The notes: generated by a model from the letters alone, not told the origin. A stretch of DNA of 64,000 bases from Caloramator sp. mosi_1 (GCF_028622835.1 NZ_CP117677.1:2218820-2282819); one strand, 5' to 3'; counted from the stretch's first letter, positions 40,268-55,096 are shown. Numbers and translations are program-made.

Positions 40268-42898
40268 ATGAGGTCAAAAAAGTATGTTTACCTTTTTAGT
40301 GAAGGTAACGCCAGTATGAAGAATTTATTGGGAGGTAAAGGTGCAAATCTCGCAGAAATGACAAACATAGGTTTACCTGTCCCACAGGGTTTTACAGTGA
40401 CAACAGAGGCTTGTATAAGGTATTATGAGGATGGTCAGGTAGTAGGGGAGGATATAGTTGATCAAATATTTGAGCATCTGAAAAAGTTAGAGGATATTTC
40501 TGGTAAAAAGTTTGGAGATCCAGCTAATCCGCTCCTTGTATCAGTAAGATCTGGAGCCAGAGTTTCTATGCCAGGTATGATGGATACTATATTAAACTTA
40601 GGTCTAAATGATGAAACAGTTGAAGGACTTGCAAAGCTAACTAATAATGAAAGATTTGCGTATGACAGCTACAGAAGATTTATACAGATGTTTAGTGATG
40701 TTGTTATGCAAATAGAAAAGAGTTTATTTGAAAATATATTAGATGAAGTTAAAGAAGAAAACAATGCAAAATATGATACTGACTTAACAGCAGAAAATCT
40801 AAAAGAGGTTGTTAGAAGGTACAAGGAATTATACAAAAAGAAAAGGGAGAGGATTTTCCTTCAGATCCTAAGATGCAATTATTAGAGGCAGTTAAGGCAG
40901 TATTTCGTTCCTGGAATAATCCAAGAGCAATAGTTTATAGAAAACTTAATGATATACCAAGTGACTGGGGAACAGCAGTAAACGTACAAATGATGGTATT
41001 TGGTAATATGGGTGAAACATCTGGTACAGGAGTTGCTTTTACTAGAAATCCTTCAACTGGTGAAAATAAGATATTTGGAGAATTTTTAATGAATGCACAG
41101 GGTGAAGATGTTGTTGCTGGTATAAGAACTCCTCAGAGTATTGAAACATTAAAGGAAGTAATGCCTGATTGTTATGAAGAATTTATAAGAATTGCAAATA
41201 TACTTGAAAAACATTATAAAGATATGCAAGATATGGAATTTACAATAGAACAAGGAAAACTTTATTTCTTACAAACAAGAAACGGAAAAAGAACAGCTCA
41301 AGCTGCTTTAAGAATTGCTGTTGAAATGGTTGAAGAAGGTTTAATTACAAAAGAAGAAGCTATGCTTAAGGTTGAACCAAAGCAACTTGATCAATTATTA
41401 CATCCAATGTTTGACCAAACTGAATTAAAAAATGCAAAGGAAATAGCTAAAGGATTACCAGCTTCTCCAGGTGCAGCTTGCGGAAAAGTTTATTTTACAG
41501 CAGAAGAAGCAAAACTTAAGAGACAACAAGGTGAAAGAGTAATTTTAGTTAGAACAGAAACTTCACCTGAAGATATTGAAGGTATGGTTGCTGCGGAAGG
41601 TATTTTAACAGCAAGAGGAGGTATGACATCTCACGCCGCTGTTGTTGCAAGAGGAATGGGTAAATGTTGTGTTGCAGGATGCGGGAAATAAAGATTAATG
41701 AAGAAGGTAAATATTTTACAGTACAAGATATTACAATAAGAGAAGGCGATTATATTTCAATTGATGGTAGTACAGGAAAAGTGTATGGCCAAAAGATTAA
41801 AACAGTAGAACCAGAAATATCAGGATACTTTGGAACATTTATGGAATGGGCTGATAGCATAAGAAAGCTAAAAGTTAGAACTAATGCAGACACTCCAAGG
41901 GATGCAGCTCAAGCTGTAAAATTCGGAGCTGAAGGTATAGGACTTTGTAGAACAGAACATATGTTCTTTGAAGAAGATAGAATACCTGCTGTTAGAGAAA
42001 TGATTGTAGCTAAGAATGAAGAACAAAGAAGAAAAGCATTAGATAAGCTACTACCAATGCAAAGACAAGATTTTATAGGTATTTATGAGGAAATGCAAGA
42101 TAGACCTGTAACTATTAGATTATTAGACCCACCATTACACGAATTCTTACCACAAGAAGATGAAGATATAAGAGAATTGGCAAGTACAATGGGAATAACT
42201 TATGAAGAATTAAAGGCAACTGTTGATAGCTTAAAGGAATTCAATCCAATGTTAGGTCATAGAGGATGTAGATTAGCTGTTACATATCCAGAAATTGCTG
42301 AAATGCAAACAAGAGCAATAATTGAAGCAGCAATAGATGTTAAAAGAGATTAGGCTACAACATTGTACCAGAAATTATGATACCACTTGTAGGCGAAGTA
42401 AAAGAATTAAAATATGTTAAGGATATTATAGTTAAAGTTGCTGATGAAATAATAAAGAGATCAGATGTTGAATTAGAATATAAGGTTGGTACTATGATTG
42501 AAATTCCAAGAGCTGCTTTAACTGCTGATGAAATTGCTAAAGAAGCTGAGTTCTTCTCATTTGGTACTAATGATTTAACACAAATGACCTTTGGTTTCTC
42601 AAGAGATGATGCTGGTAAATTCTTAAAGGATTACTACGATAAGAAAATATTTGAATATGATCCATTCCAAAAGCTTGATCAAACAGGTGTAGGAAAACTT
42701 GTTAAAATGGCTTGTGAGTTAGGCAAACAAACAAGACCAGAAATTAAACTTGGTATTTGTGGAGAACACGGTGGAGAACCATCATCCGTTGAATTCTGTC
42801 ATAATGTTGGATTAAACTATGTATCTTGTTCACCATTTAGAGTTCCAATAGCAAGATTAGCAGCAGCACAAGCACAAGTTAAAAATCCAAGAGACTGA
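40268..42898 (+). CDS. ppdK: Pyruvate phosphate dikinase
   Basis: PPDK interconverts pyruvate + ATP + Pi and PEP + AMP + PPi; in clostridia it can run in glycolytic direction to gain PPi energy. The ATP-grasp domain starts [20 protein letters not shown] and shows [10 protein letters not shown] and [20 protein letters not shown]. The swivelling domain carries the phosphorylated His in [16 protein letters not shown]. The PEP/pyruvate TIM barrel shows [48 protein letters not shown] and [12 protein letters not shown]. Breaks near 40838, 41687 and 42350. About 877 aa, normal. Start ATG 40268 after CAGGGGG. No PpsR/YqfL regulatory kinase gene lies between ccpN and ppdK here. Confidence 0.97.
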
Positions 42899-42903
42899 TT
42901 TAA

Positions 42904-42933
42904 AAGAGGGCTGATTTCAGCCCTCTTAATATT
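42904..42933. terminator. Bidirectional terminator between ppdK and the CotS-like gene
   Basis: AAGAGGGCTG pairs perfectly with CAGCCCTCTT around ATTT. AATATTT follows on plus and TTTTAAATCAG on minus. The minus-strand gene stop lies within it. Confidence 0.82.
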
Positions 42934-43975
42934 TGTTCTTAAAATATTCTGTTGCTTCCGTTATAAATTGTTTATGATTTTCCTTTTGAGAAGTAATTTC
43001 TTTTAATATTTTATAAAATGCTTTTTATTGCAGTGGTGAATGTTTTTATAATAATCGCGAGTTATTTTCCATAATTTATTCGGAAACATTAGCTGTGCAA
43101 GTAACAGTTTAAATTCTATATAGTTTATAGAACGTACTTTTTCATAGTTTTCAACAGCTTCTTTAAATAAATTAAAATCCCAACAGGTATTTCTTCTTTT
43201 TAATATTCTTTTTATAAAGACATAAAAATCGTTAATAGAATAATCGTATTTTGCCTTATCAAAATCAATAACATATATATCATTGTTAAAAATTATGTTT
43301 TTATTTACATAATCATAGTGACAAATTGATTTCTCTAATTTTTACTATTAAAATCAATTTGAGAAAGAATATACAATGAATCCTTAGCACTTTCAATATA
43401 ATAATCAGAACTATCTAAAAATAGTTTTGAAAAGTCATCTTTATAATAAAAAGCCTTATTAGATGCATTTAACAGTTGTAGAAAATGCTTTTCATAACTT
43501 TCATATAAATTGTTGTCACCGTATATTATTTTACTTCCACTAATACTCTTAAAATTTCTTGTCACTAAATGGATTTTTGCTAAATTATAAGAAGCATTCA
43601 CTACATCGCTTATATTATCATAATCACATTTACGTCCTTCAATCCATTCCATCAATATGAAATATTCTCCTTTATAATTTATATATGGAATACCTTTGCT
43701 ATTTTTTAAAAATTTAGGGCATCGTATATTGAAGATGTTTAACCATTCAATTATTGAATAAATAAATAATATAGTAGCCTCATCGTGATAAGTTTTTTTA
43801 AACATTTTATTCCTGTATCTGTATAAACTTTATATACAGCTCTTGCCTTGTCGGAATCCTTAATCTTAATATTTTCAATTTTAAGTACAGTATCATTATA
43901 TAAATTTAATATCTTTTTAATTTCATCCTTAGAATAACTTTTTCTTAATGGTTCTATAACATTTAATTCCATCAT
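42926..43975 (-). CDS. CotS-family spore coat kinase-like protein
   Basis: An aminoglycoside-phosphotransferase-fold protein of about 350 aa, of the CotS/YutH/YsxE spore-coat group. Features: ARAVYKVYTDTGIKCLKK with the ATP-site lysine, the hinge EYFILMEWIEGRKCD, then after a missing base near 43337 the catalytic loop CHYDYVNKNII and metal motif VIDFDKAKYDYS. Breaks near 43803 (A-run), 43337 and 43027. Start ATG 43975 has GAGGTGAT upstream. The conserved HxDxxxxN and DFD residues are intact, so it may be an active kinase, in contrast to degenerate coat homologues. It is transcribed against its neighbours. The interval 43976-44149 shows no other gene. Confidence 0.82.
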
Positions 43976-44149
43976 ATCACCTCTTTTATCAATAAAATTA
44001 TATGTTTATTATGTAAGTATTAGAATAAATATGTAACATATCAAGAATAATAAAATTGTTAGAAAAAATAAATTATCAAATTTAGCAGGTAAACGAAAAT
44101 TTTTGTTGTATATTATAAATTAATAGATTAAAATATTGTGGTGGTTAAA

Positions 44150-45154
44150 ATGAATATAAGAGAACAATATGAAAAATTAGAAGAAAAAATCTTATCTCCT
44201 TTAGCAACCTTATCTAAAAATTCTAAAGGTAGATTAAAAGCCGAGGAAAAATGTTCTATTAGAACTGATTTTCAAAGAGATAGGGATAGGATTATTCATT
44301 CAAAGGCATTTAGAAGATTAAAACATAAGACACAGGTATTTATAGCACCTGAAGGTGATCACTACAGAACGCGACTAACTCATACTTTGGAAGTTTCACA
44401 AATAGCAAGAACAATATCAAGGGCATTGCGTTTAAATGAAGATTTAACAGAAGCTATAGCCTTAGGCCACGATCTTGGTCATACACCTTTTGGCCATACT
44501 GGTGAAAAAGTACTTGACAAAATAACTAAAAGTGGTTTTAAACATTATGAGCAGAGTTTACGTGTAGTTGATTTTCTCGAAAAAGGAACGGGCTTAAATT
44601 TAACGCACGAAGTAAGAAACGGTATATTATGCCATTCATCGAATTTGGTAGCTGATACCAATGAAGGAAGAGTAGTTAAATTAGCAGATAAAATAGCCTA
44701 TATAAACCACGACATTGATGATGCTGTAAGAGCAGGTATTTTATCCTTTGATGATTTACCTAAGGAGTGTATTAATGTTTTAGGTAAAGGACATTCTGAT
44801 AGAATTAATACAATGATTACATCGGTTATAGATTATGCTTTAAAGTATGGTCAAATTGCATTAGAGGGAGAAGTTGGCCAAGCAACTTGGGAACTAAGGG
44901 AGTTTATGTTTAAAAATGTATATATTGGCTCAAAAGCAAAAACTGAAGAAGAAAAAGCTATTAAAATGATTGAAACTCTTTATGATTTTTATATAAATAA
45001 TTTAGAAAAGCTACCAAATGAATTTCAAAATAAAATAGAACGTTGGGGAAAAGAGAGAGTTGTTTGTGATTTCATTGCTGGTATGACTGATAGATATGCC
45101 ATAAATGAATTTCTAAACATATATGTTCCAAGTCCTTGGGGAAGAATATTTTAA
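44150..45154 (+). CDS. dgt: Deoxyguanosinetriphosphate triphosphohydrolase-like HD protein
   Basis: An intact HD-domain dNTPase of 334 aa. It shows CSIRTDFQRDRDRIIHSKAF, RRLKHKTQVFIAPEGDHYRT, RLTHTLEVSQIARTISRALR, AIALGHDLGHTPFGHTGE and EVRNGILCHSS, supplying the H..HD..D metal ligands. It hydrolyses dNTPs to deoxynucleoside and triphosphate. Start ATG 44150 is preferred over GTG 44138 because GTGGTGG lies just upstream. It sits directly before dnaG, as in many clostridia, fitting a role in dNTP balance during replication. Confidence 0.93.
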   Translation: MNIREQYEKLEEKILSPLATLSKNSKGRLKAEEKCSIRTDFQRDRDRIIHSKAFRRLKHKTQVFIAPEGDHYRTRLTHTLEVSQIARTISRALRLNEDLTEAIALGHDLGHTPFGHTGEKVLDKITKSGFKHYEQSLRVVDFLEKGTGLNLTHEVRNGILCHSSNLVADTNEGRVVKLADKIAYINHDIDDAVRAGILSFDDLPKECINVLGKGHSDRINTMITSVIDYALKYGQIALEGEVGQATWELREFMFKNVYIGSKAKTEEEKAIKMIETLYDFYINNLEKLPNEFQNKIERWGKERVVCDFIAGMTDRYAINEFLNIYVPSPWGRIF

Positions 45155-45167
45155 TTTTTTGTAAACA

Positions 45168-45277
45168 AGAAGGATTTGAATTGATAATGTCGAATAAAAT
45201 ATAATTGTGTCATTTAAATACATAGAATTTAAAATTTCTAAAAATATAGAAGGATTTTAACTAATTTTGTAGAAATA
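45168..45277 (+). repeat. Two imperfect direct repeats upstream of dnaG
   Basis: AGAAGGATTT plus about 18 similar bases ending in TGTCGAA (45168-45196) is repeated as AGAAGGATTT...TGTAGAA (45248-45277), 80 bases apart. The dgt-dnaG gap (45155-45290) holds no gene or clear terminator. The repeat may be a protein-binding motif or part of an RNA leader. Confidence 0.45.
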
Positions 45278-45290
45278 TAAAGGTGATAAG

Positions 45291-47061
45291 ATGGGTAGAA
45301 TTCCAGAAGATATAATTAATAAAATTATTGAATATAATGATATAGTTGATGTTATATCCGATTATGTACAATTAAAAAAGTAGGACGAAATTATGTTGGA
45401 ATATGTCCATTTCATAATGATAAAGGCCCATCACTAAGTGTATCTCCTGATAAACAGCTTTTTCACTGCTTTGGTTGTGGAGCAGCAGGTAATACAATTG
45501 GATTTATAATGAAAATTAGAAAATGTGAATTTAAAGATGCTTTGTTTTATTTGGCAGAAAGAGCAGGTATAGACATTAATTTTGATGATACAACAGATAA
45601 AAATAAGGAACAGAAGGAAAGATTGTATAAGATTAATATTGAAGCAGCAAGATTTTTTATAATAACTTAAAATATTCAAAGATAGCAGTAAATTATTTAT
45701 ATTCAAGAGGTATTGATAATAAAATAATTAATAGATTTGGATTAGGATATAGCCTAAACGAATGGGACGCACTACTAAAACATCTTAAAAGTAAAGGATA
45801 TTCTGAAAATGATATGATTATAGCTGGACTACTAATTAAGTCAGATAAAGGTATTTATGACAGATTCAGAAACAGAATTATGTTTCCTATCTTTGATGTT
45901 AAAGGAAGAGTTATTGCATTTGGTGGACGAGTATTAGATGATAGTAAACCTAAATATTTGAATACGTCAGAAACATTAATCTTTGAAAAGGGTAAAAATT
46001 TATATGGTTTAAATTATGTAGTAAAAAATAGAAATATTGATAATATTATTGTTGTTGAAGGATATATGGACTGTATAAAACTTCATCAATATGGGTTAAA
46101 CAATGTTGTTGCCTCTTTAGGGACAGCCTTAACAATAGAACACGCAAAATTGTTGAAGAGATACACTAATAACATATATATATGTTATGATGCTGATGCT
46201 GCTGGTCAAGCGGCTACTTTAAGAGGAATTGAAATTTTAGAATCTATGGGTTTAAACGTAAAAGTAATAATTGTTCCCAGTGGCAAGGATCCAGACGAGT
46301 TTGTAAAAAACTATGGAATTGATGCATTTAAAAAATTAATTGAAAATGCATTATTTATTACAGATTATAGGTTATTAAAAGCAAAAGAAGGGAAGAATAT
46401 AAAAAATCAGTTTGATAAGGTTAAATATGTAAATGAAGCAATAGATATAATATCAAAGCTTAGGGATGATGTTTTGATTCAACATTATTCAGAAAATCTA
46501 TCAGATGAAACAGGGATTTCATTAAATATTATTATTGATAAAATTAATAAAAATAGAACAAATATTACATCGAAGAATAATAATTCAAATATAAGGAATA
46601 ATATTAAAGGAAATATTTACAATTTGGTACCAGCAAATAAAAAGGCTGAAGCTTATGTATTATCAATACTATTGCATAATCCATCACTGTATGAAAAAGT
46701 TTTTTCAAATATTAAACCTGAAGAATTTCTAACTGATGTATACAAAGAATTAGCCTATGATCTTTACTATAAAATTCCCAAGATAGAAGATATAGATAAA
46801 GAATATTATTTAAATAAATATCAAGAACAAGAAAAGATAGAGGACATAGCAAGAGTATTTTCATATTCCTTAGATGAACCAGCTAATGTAGAAAACATAA
46901 TGTATGATGCAATAAAAACAATTAAACGCTTTTATTTAGAAAATAAAATTAATAGTTTAAAGAATGAAATAAAACAATGTGAACAACAAAATGATATACA
47001 TAAATCTTTGCAATTAATGCAAAACTTAATAGAACTTCAAAAGGAGTTAGACAAAATATAG
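45291..47061 (+). CDS. dnaG: DNA primase
   Basis: DnaG makes RNA primers at the replication fork. The zinc-binding domain has VGICPFHNDKGPSLSVSP and FHCFGCGAAGN. The core shows YLYSRGID, FDVKGRVIAFGGRVLDDSKP, PKYLNTSET and the TOPRIM motifs VVEGYMDC and CYDADAAGQAA, then GKDPDEF. The C-terminal DnaB-binding helical domain follows. Breaks near 45378 and 45655 (one missing A or T each). About 590 aa. Start ATG 45291 after AAAGGTGAT. Followed by sigA, the macromolecular synthesis operon order of Firmicutes. Confidence 0.96.
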
Positions 47062-47084
47062 TGCCTGTGAAAGGAGGTATACTT

Positions 47085-48205
47085 TTGAAAAAGAAACATC
47101 TAAGCAAAAGAAACAAGATAAAAAGGCAGAAGATAATCAGTCAAAGGGCGCTAAAATGTCTGTTGTAAAAGAGTTAATTGAAAGGGGTAAAAAGGCAGGG
47201 TTTTTAACATACAAAGAGATAATGGAGACTTTAGGTGATGTAGACTTATCATCCGAACAGATTGATAAGATATACGAAATTTTAGAATCAATGGGTATTG
47301 AAGTTTTAGAGGATATGGATGATTTTAATCCAGAACAATTGTTAGAAGAGGATTTAGATTTATCTATTCCTGAAGGAATAAGTATTGATGATCCTGTAAG
47401 AATGTATCTTAAAGAAATAGGTAAAGTTCCATTGCTTTCTGCTGATGAAGAAATAGAACTGGCAAAAAAATAGAAAAAGGTGATCAGGAAGCAAAGAAAA
47501 AACTTGCTGAAGCGAACTTAAGATTAGTTGTAAGTATTGCAAAAGATATGTTGGAAGAGGAATGTTATTCCTTGATTTAATTCAAGAAGGTAATTTAGGT
47601 CTTCTTAAAGCAGTTGAAAAATTTGATTACAGAAAAGGTTATAAGTTTTCAACTTATGCAACTTGGTGGATAAGACAGGCTATAACAAGAGCTATAGCTG
47701 ATCAAGCAAGAACAATTAGAATACCAGTTCATATGGTAGAAACAATCAACAAATTAATAAGAGTTTCAAGACAGCTTTTACAGGAGTTAGGAAGAGAACC
47801 ATCAGCTGAAGAAATAGCAAAAGAAATGGATATGGAAGTTGAAAAGGTTAGAGAGATATTAAAAATTGCTCAAGAGCCAATTTCACTTGAAACTCAATTG
47901 GGGAAGAAGAAGATAGTCATCTTGGAGATTTTATACCAGATGATGATGCACCAGCACCTGCAGAAGCAGCAGCATATACGATGCTAAGAGAGCAATTGAT
48001 GGATGTGTTAGATACACTTACCCCAAGAGAGGAAAAGGTATTGAGGTTAAGATTTGGTCTTGATGATGGAAGAGCAAGAACCTTAGAGGAAGTTGGTAAA
48101 GAGTTTAAAGTAACAAGAGAAAGAATTAGACAAATTGAAGCAAAAGCTCTTAGAAAGTTAAGACATCCAAGCAGAAGTAAGAAGTTAAAGGATTATTTAG
48201 ATTAA
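47085..48205 (+). CDS. sigA: Primary sigma factor SigA (RpoD)
   Basis: The housekeeping sigma-70 factor. A lysine/glutamine-rich N-terminus is followed by region 1.1-like [20 protein letters not shown], region 1.2 [20 protein letters not shown], region 2 [20 protein letters not shown] and [20 protein letters not shown] (-10 recognition), region 3 [20 protein letters not shown], and region 4 [20 protein letters not shown], then [20 protein letters not shown] (-35 recognition). Start TTG 47085 is set by AAGGAGG at 47071. Breaks near 47088, 47467, 47545, 47905 and others fit missing bases; joined length about 374 aa, full-length. Promoters listed in this window match its consensus. Confidence 0.96.
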
Positions 48206-48207
48206 TA

Positions 48208-48235
48208 GGCTTACAAATGTAGGCCTTTTATTTTT
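48208..48235 (+). terminator. Terminator after sigA
   Basis: GGCTTAC and GTAGGCC (one T-G pair) form a stem around AAAT, followed by TTTTATTTTT. Confidence 0.82.
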
Positions 48236-48251
48236 AAAGGGAGTGAAGAAG

Positions 48252-48932
48252 TTGATACTATCTAATAGATTAGAGTCTGTTTTTAATATGATTGATAAGT
48301 CGGAATGTTTAGCAGATATAGGTACAGACCACGGATATATACCAATTAAAGCAATAATTGAAGGAAAGTGTAATAGAGCCATTGCTAGTGATATAAAAAG
48401 GGACCTATTGATGTTGCGTTTAAAAATATAAAAAGATATGGTCTTATAGACAAAATTGATTTAAGATTAGGACCTGGACTTTCTACTTTAAAAATTGGAG
48501 AAGCTGACACGATTGTTGTGGCAGGAATGGGTGGTAATTTAATTGCTGAAATTATAAAAAATGATATAGAATTAGCTAAAAATACAAATTATATAATACT
48601 TCAACCTGTACAATATCCAGAAGTACTTAGACAAGAACTATATAATATGAATTTTTATATTGAAGATGAAAACATTGTAAAAGATGAAAACAAATATTAT
48701 CATATCTTAAAGCTATATTATGGTAAAAAGAACAACTATAATTCAGAAGCAGAATTTTTTGTTGGACCTGTAAACATACATAAAAAAATAAAGAGATTTT
48801 TGTTATATAGACGATAAAATACTGCATTTTGAAAAAATATTAAGGGGATTAGACAAAAATATTCATCATAATAAATACGCTGAAATAATAAATTTAATAA
48901 ATAGTTTTAAGGAGTTGAAAAAATGTCTGTAA
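48252..48932 (+). CDS. trmK: tRNA (adenine22-N1)-methyltransferase TrmK
   Basis: A Rossmann-fold SAM methyltransferase. Motif I reads LADIGTDHGYIPI; then AIASDIKRGPID after a missing base near 48402; DTIVVAGMGGNLIAEI; and LQPVQYPEVLRQEL, the catalytic region, all typical of TrmK. Near 48795-48810 one or two missing bases hide the C-terminal tail (DDKILHFEKILRGLDKN), which reaches a stop at 48930-48932. Start TTG 48252 is favoured by AAAGGGA nine bases upstream; GTG 48243 is too close. About 227 aa. It overlaps the next gene by ten bases. Confidence 0.92.
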
Positions 48933-50019
48933 AATTAAAAAAATAATTGATTTTATTGAAAAACTCTATCCCAAAATATTAGCTGAAGATTATGATAATG
49001 TAGGACTATTAATTGGTGATGAAAATACAGAAATTAATAAAATTTTAATAACTGTTGATATTACATCAGAAGTCGTAAAGGAAGCAATTGAAAAGAAAGT
49101 TGACTTAATTATAAGCCACCATCCATTGATATTTAAACCAATTAAACAATTAAACAGAAAAAATATTATATCATCCTTAGTATTAGACCTTATAAAAAAT
49201 AATATTAATGTATATGCACTCCATACAAATTATGACTTAGCCAATAACGGTATGAATGATATTTTAGCTGAAAAATTAAATTTGAAAGATATTTCTGTAC
49301 TTTTAGAAACCAGTAAAGAATGCTTGTATAAAATTATTACATATGTTCCTATAAAGTATGCTGATGGTTTAAAGGAAGCTTTATTTAATGCAGGTGCAGG
49401 ATGTATAGGTAAATATGATAAGTGTTCCTTTAATAGTTTAGGAGAGGGTACCTTTAGACCTCTTAATGGAACACATCCCTTTATTGGACAAATTAATAAA
49501 TTAGAAAAAGTTGAAGAAATTAAAATTGAAACAGTAACCACTGAATCTAAATTAAATGCAGTTATTAATGCTTTAGTCAAAAATCATCCATATGAAGAAC
49601 CAGCATATGATATAATAAAGCTTGAAAACAAGTTAATGCAGGGATTAGGTAGAATTGGATATATAGAAGATTTAATATGTGCTAAAGATTTTGCAATACA
49701 GGTAAAAAGATTTTTGATATTGAAAGGATAACTTTAATAGGGGATATAAATAAAATAATAAAAAAGTGGCTGTTGTAGGGGAGCAGGTAGCGACTTGATT
49801 AATACTGCAAAATCTAAGAACTGTGACTTAATACTAACTGGAGACGTTAAACATCATATTGCAATTGATGCTATAGAAAGTGGTATAGTTGTATTGGATG
49901 CAACTCATTATGGACTTGAGAAGGTATTTATAGATCATATAAGCTCTATATTATTAGATACTTTATCAGGGATCGACATTATAAAATCTTATTCTAAACA
50001 ACCATATACCTTTATATAG
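48923..50019 (+). CDS. yqfO: Nif3-like dinuclear metal center protein YqfO
   Basis: A Nif3/YqfO-family hexameric protein of about 366 aa with a central inserted CutA1-like (YqfO-specific) domain. The N-terminal part has LAEDYDNVGLLIGD, LIISHHPLIFKPIKQ with metal-binding histidines, and YALHTNYDLANNGMND. The insert spans about residues 130-235 (LYKIITYVPIKYADGLKEAL, NHPYEEPAYDI). The C-terminal Nif3 half has AGSDLINTAKSKNCDLILTG, DVKHHIAIDA and LDATHYGLEK. Breaks near 48943, 49716, 49760 and 49785. It is paired with trmK as usual; the biochemical role is still unclear. Confidence 0.93.
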
Positions 50020-50033
50020 GAAATATATTCTTG

Positions 50034-50062
50034 TTTACAAAGCATATAATAAGTGATATAAT
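50034..50062 (+). promoter_or_regulatory. Promoter of rnpB
   Basis: TTTACA (50034-50039), 17-bp spacer, perfect TATAAT (50057-50062). It predicts a start about 18 bases before the first paired base of RNase P RNA. Confidence 0.82.
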
Positions 50063-50086
50063 CTAAAAATGTAACAACGAAATATT

Positions 50087-50463
50087 ATTGAGTAAGCTGG
50101 ATGGTCGCTGCCGTGAATATTCACGGGAGAGGAAAGTCCGAGCTCCATAGGGCAGGGTGCTGGGTAATACCCAGTGGGGGCGACCCTAAGGAAAGTGCAA
50201 CAGAGATATACCGCCACAATCAATCCTTTGATTGATGAGTGCAACAGATGTTGCGTGGTAAGGGTGGAAAGGTGAGGTAAGAGCTCACCAGCATACTGGC
50301 GACAGTGTGGCTCTGTAAACCCCACCTGGAGCAAGACCAAGTAGAAGGGCATTTGTGCTGGCCCGGCACGCCCTCGGGTAGTGTCGCTTGAACCTACTGG
50401 CAACAGTAGGTCTAGATAGATGACCGTCCTCGACAGAACTCGGCTTATAGGCTTACTCAATCT
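50087..50463 (+). ncRNA. rnpB: RNase P RNA (A type)
   Basis: The catalytic RNA that trims tRNA 5' leaders. Universal blocks are all present: GAGGAAAGTCCGAGCTCC (CR I), GGGCAGGGTGCTGGGTAATA with the P-stem pairing, AACAGAGATATACCGCC, GTAAACCCC, and GACAGAACTCGGCTTA near the 3' end (CR V). P1 is formed by ATTGAGTAAGC at the 5' end and GCTTACTCAAT at the 3' end. About 375 nt, with the layout of the ancestral A type rather than the Bacillus B type. Local GC is clearly above the surroundings, as expected for structured RNA. Confidence 0.98.
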
Positions 50464-50467
50464 ATAT

Positions 50468-50495
50468 AAAAAGCACTGCAACTGCAGTGCTTTTT
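50468..50495. terminator. Bidirectional terminator between rnpB and the HAD gene
   Basis: AAAAAGCACTGC and GCAGTGCTTTTT pair around AACT: perfect 12-bp symmetry with A and T runs on either side, serving rnpB (plus) and the HAD gene (minus), whose stop is in it. Confidence 0.9.
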
Positions 50496-51308
50496 ATGCT
50501 GTTTCTTCATTTAACACAAATTTCTTTATAACGTGAGCAACTCCATCTTCTTCATTTGTTTTAGTTACATAGTCAGCTATTTTTTAACCTCTGGAAACGC
50601 ATTACCCATAGCAACTCCTAAACCAGCAAATTTAATCATATGTATATCATTTTCAGCATCACCTATACAGATTATTTCATCCTGTTTAATTCCAAGTTTT
50701 TCAGCAAGTAATTTTACTCCATATCCTTTATTTACTTTTTTATTTAAAAATTCTAAGAAAAATGGAGCACTTCTAACTATGGTGTATTTATTATATAGTT
50801 CATCAGGAAGGGCTTCTATAACTTTATTTAATTTTTCTTCCGGATCAACAAACATTATTTTAACAATAGTTGTATTAGAATCAATATTATCAAAATCTAC
50901 AACTTCAAGTGGTATATTATTCATAGTAGCTTCAAGTTCACTATATTTATTTATTCGTGGTGTTATACAGGTATTAGGAGTTAGTGCGTGAATATTTACA
51001 TCTAACTTTTTGCTTAAATTATACAATAGATTTAAATCATCAATTGTCATTACGTTTTGTGCTATTACCTTTCCAGACTTTACTTCTTGTATCACAGCAC
51101 CATTATAGGATACAGCATATTCATTTTCACCAATTAGATTAAGTTTCTTTAAATACTTTTCAATTCCTTTAGTTGGTCTCCCAGTTGCTAAAACAACCTT
51201 TATACCCTTTTTTCTTGCAAATTTAATTGCCTCTAAATTAGCCTGTGAAATCTCTTTATTTTCATTTAATAAAGTTCCATCCATATCTAAAGCAATTAGT
51301 TTGTACAT
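50494..51308 (-). CDS. Cof/YidA-type HAD phosphatase
   Basis: A haloacid dehalogenase phosphatase of the Cof (HAD-IIB) group, about 271 aa, probably acting on sugar phosphates or phosphorylated cofactors. Motif I is LIALDMDGTLL; ATGRP follows; the cap domain lies in the middle; motifs III/IV are KGYGVKLLAEKLGI and IGDAENDIHMIKFAGLGVAM. A missing A near 50581 separates the last 25 residues. Start ATG 51308 is chosen because GGAGGGAG lies seven bases upstream; the upstream ATG at 51323 would overlap that site. The substrate is unknown. It stands alone between rnpB and the PFOR gene. Confidence 0.9.
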
Positions 51309-51427
51309 ATTTGCTCCCTCCATTGATTTTGTTAAATTAATTATATCAGGTTTTTAAGTATTTTTTATGAATTTATTGTTAAAAATAATACTATATGAAT
51401 TATATAATACAAATGAATAACTTTTTG

Positions 51428-51455
51428 TTGATAATAATTTTTGTTACTGTATAAT
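51428..51455 (+). promoter_or_regulatory. Promoter of nifJ (PFOR)
   Basis: TTGATA (51428-51433), 16-bp spacer, TATAAT (51450-51455), 32 bases before the start codon. Confidence 0.65.
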
Positions 51456-51487
51456 AAATATATAATTATAGGAAAGAAGGGGTAAAT

Positions 51488-55011
<3,524 letters not shown>

Positions 55012-55019
55012 TTGCTTTA

Positions 55020-55048
55020 GGCACTGCATTGCAGTGCCTTTTATTTTA
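55020..55048 (+). terminator. Terminator after nifJ
   Basis: GGCACTGC and GCAGTGCC form a perfect 8-bp stem around ATT, followed by TTTTATTTTA. The stem is nearly the same as that after rnpB. Confidence 0.88.
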
Positions 55049-55096
55049 TAATATAATATACCTATACATAAATTTAAAAGAGGTAAGGTGATAAAT

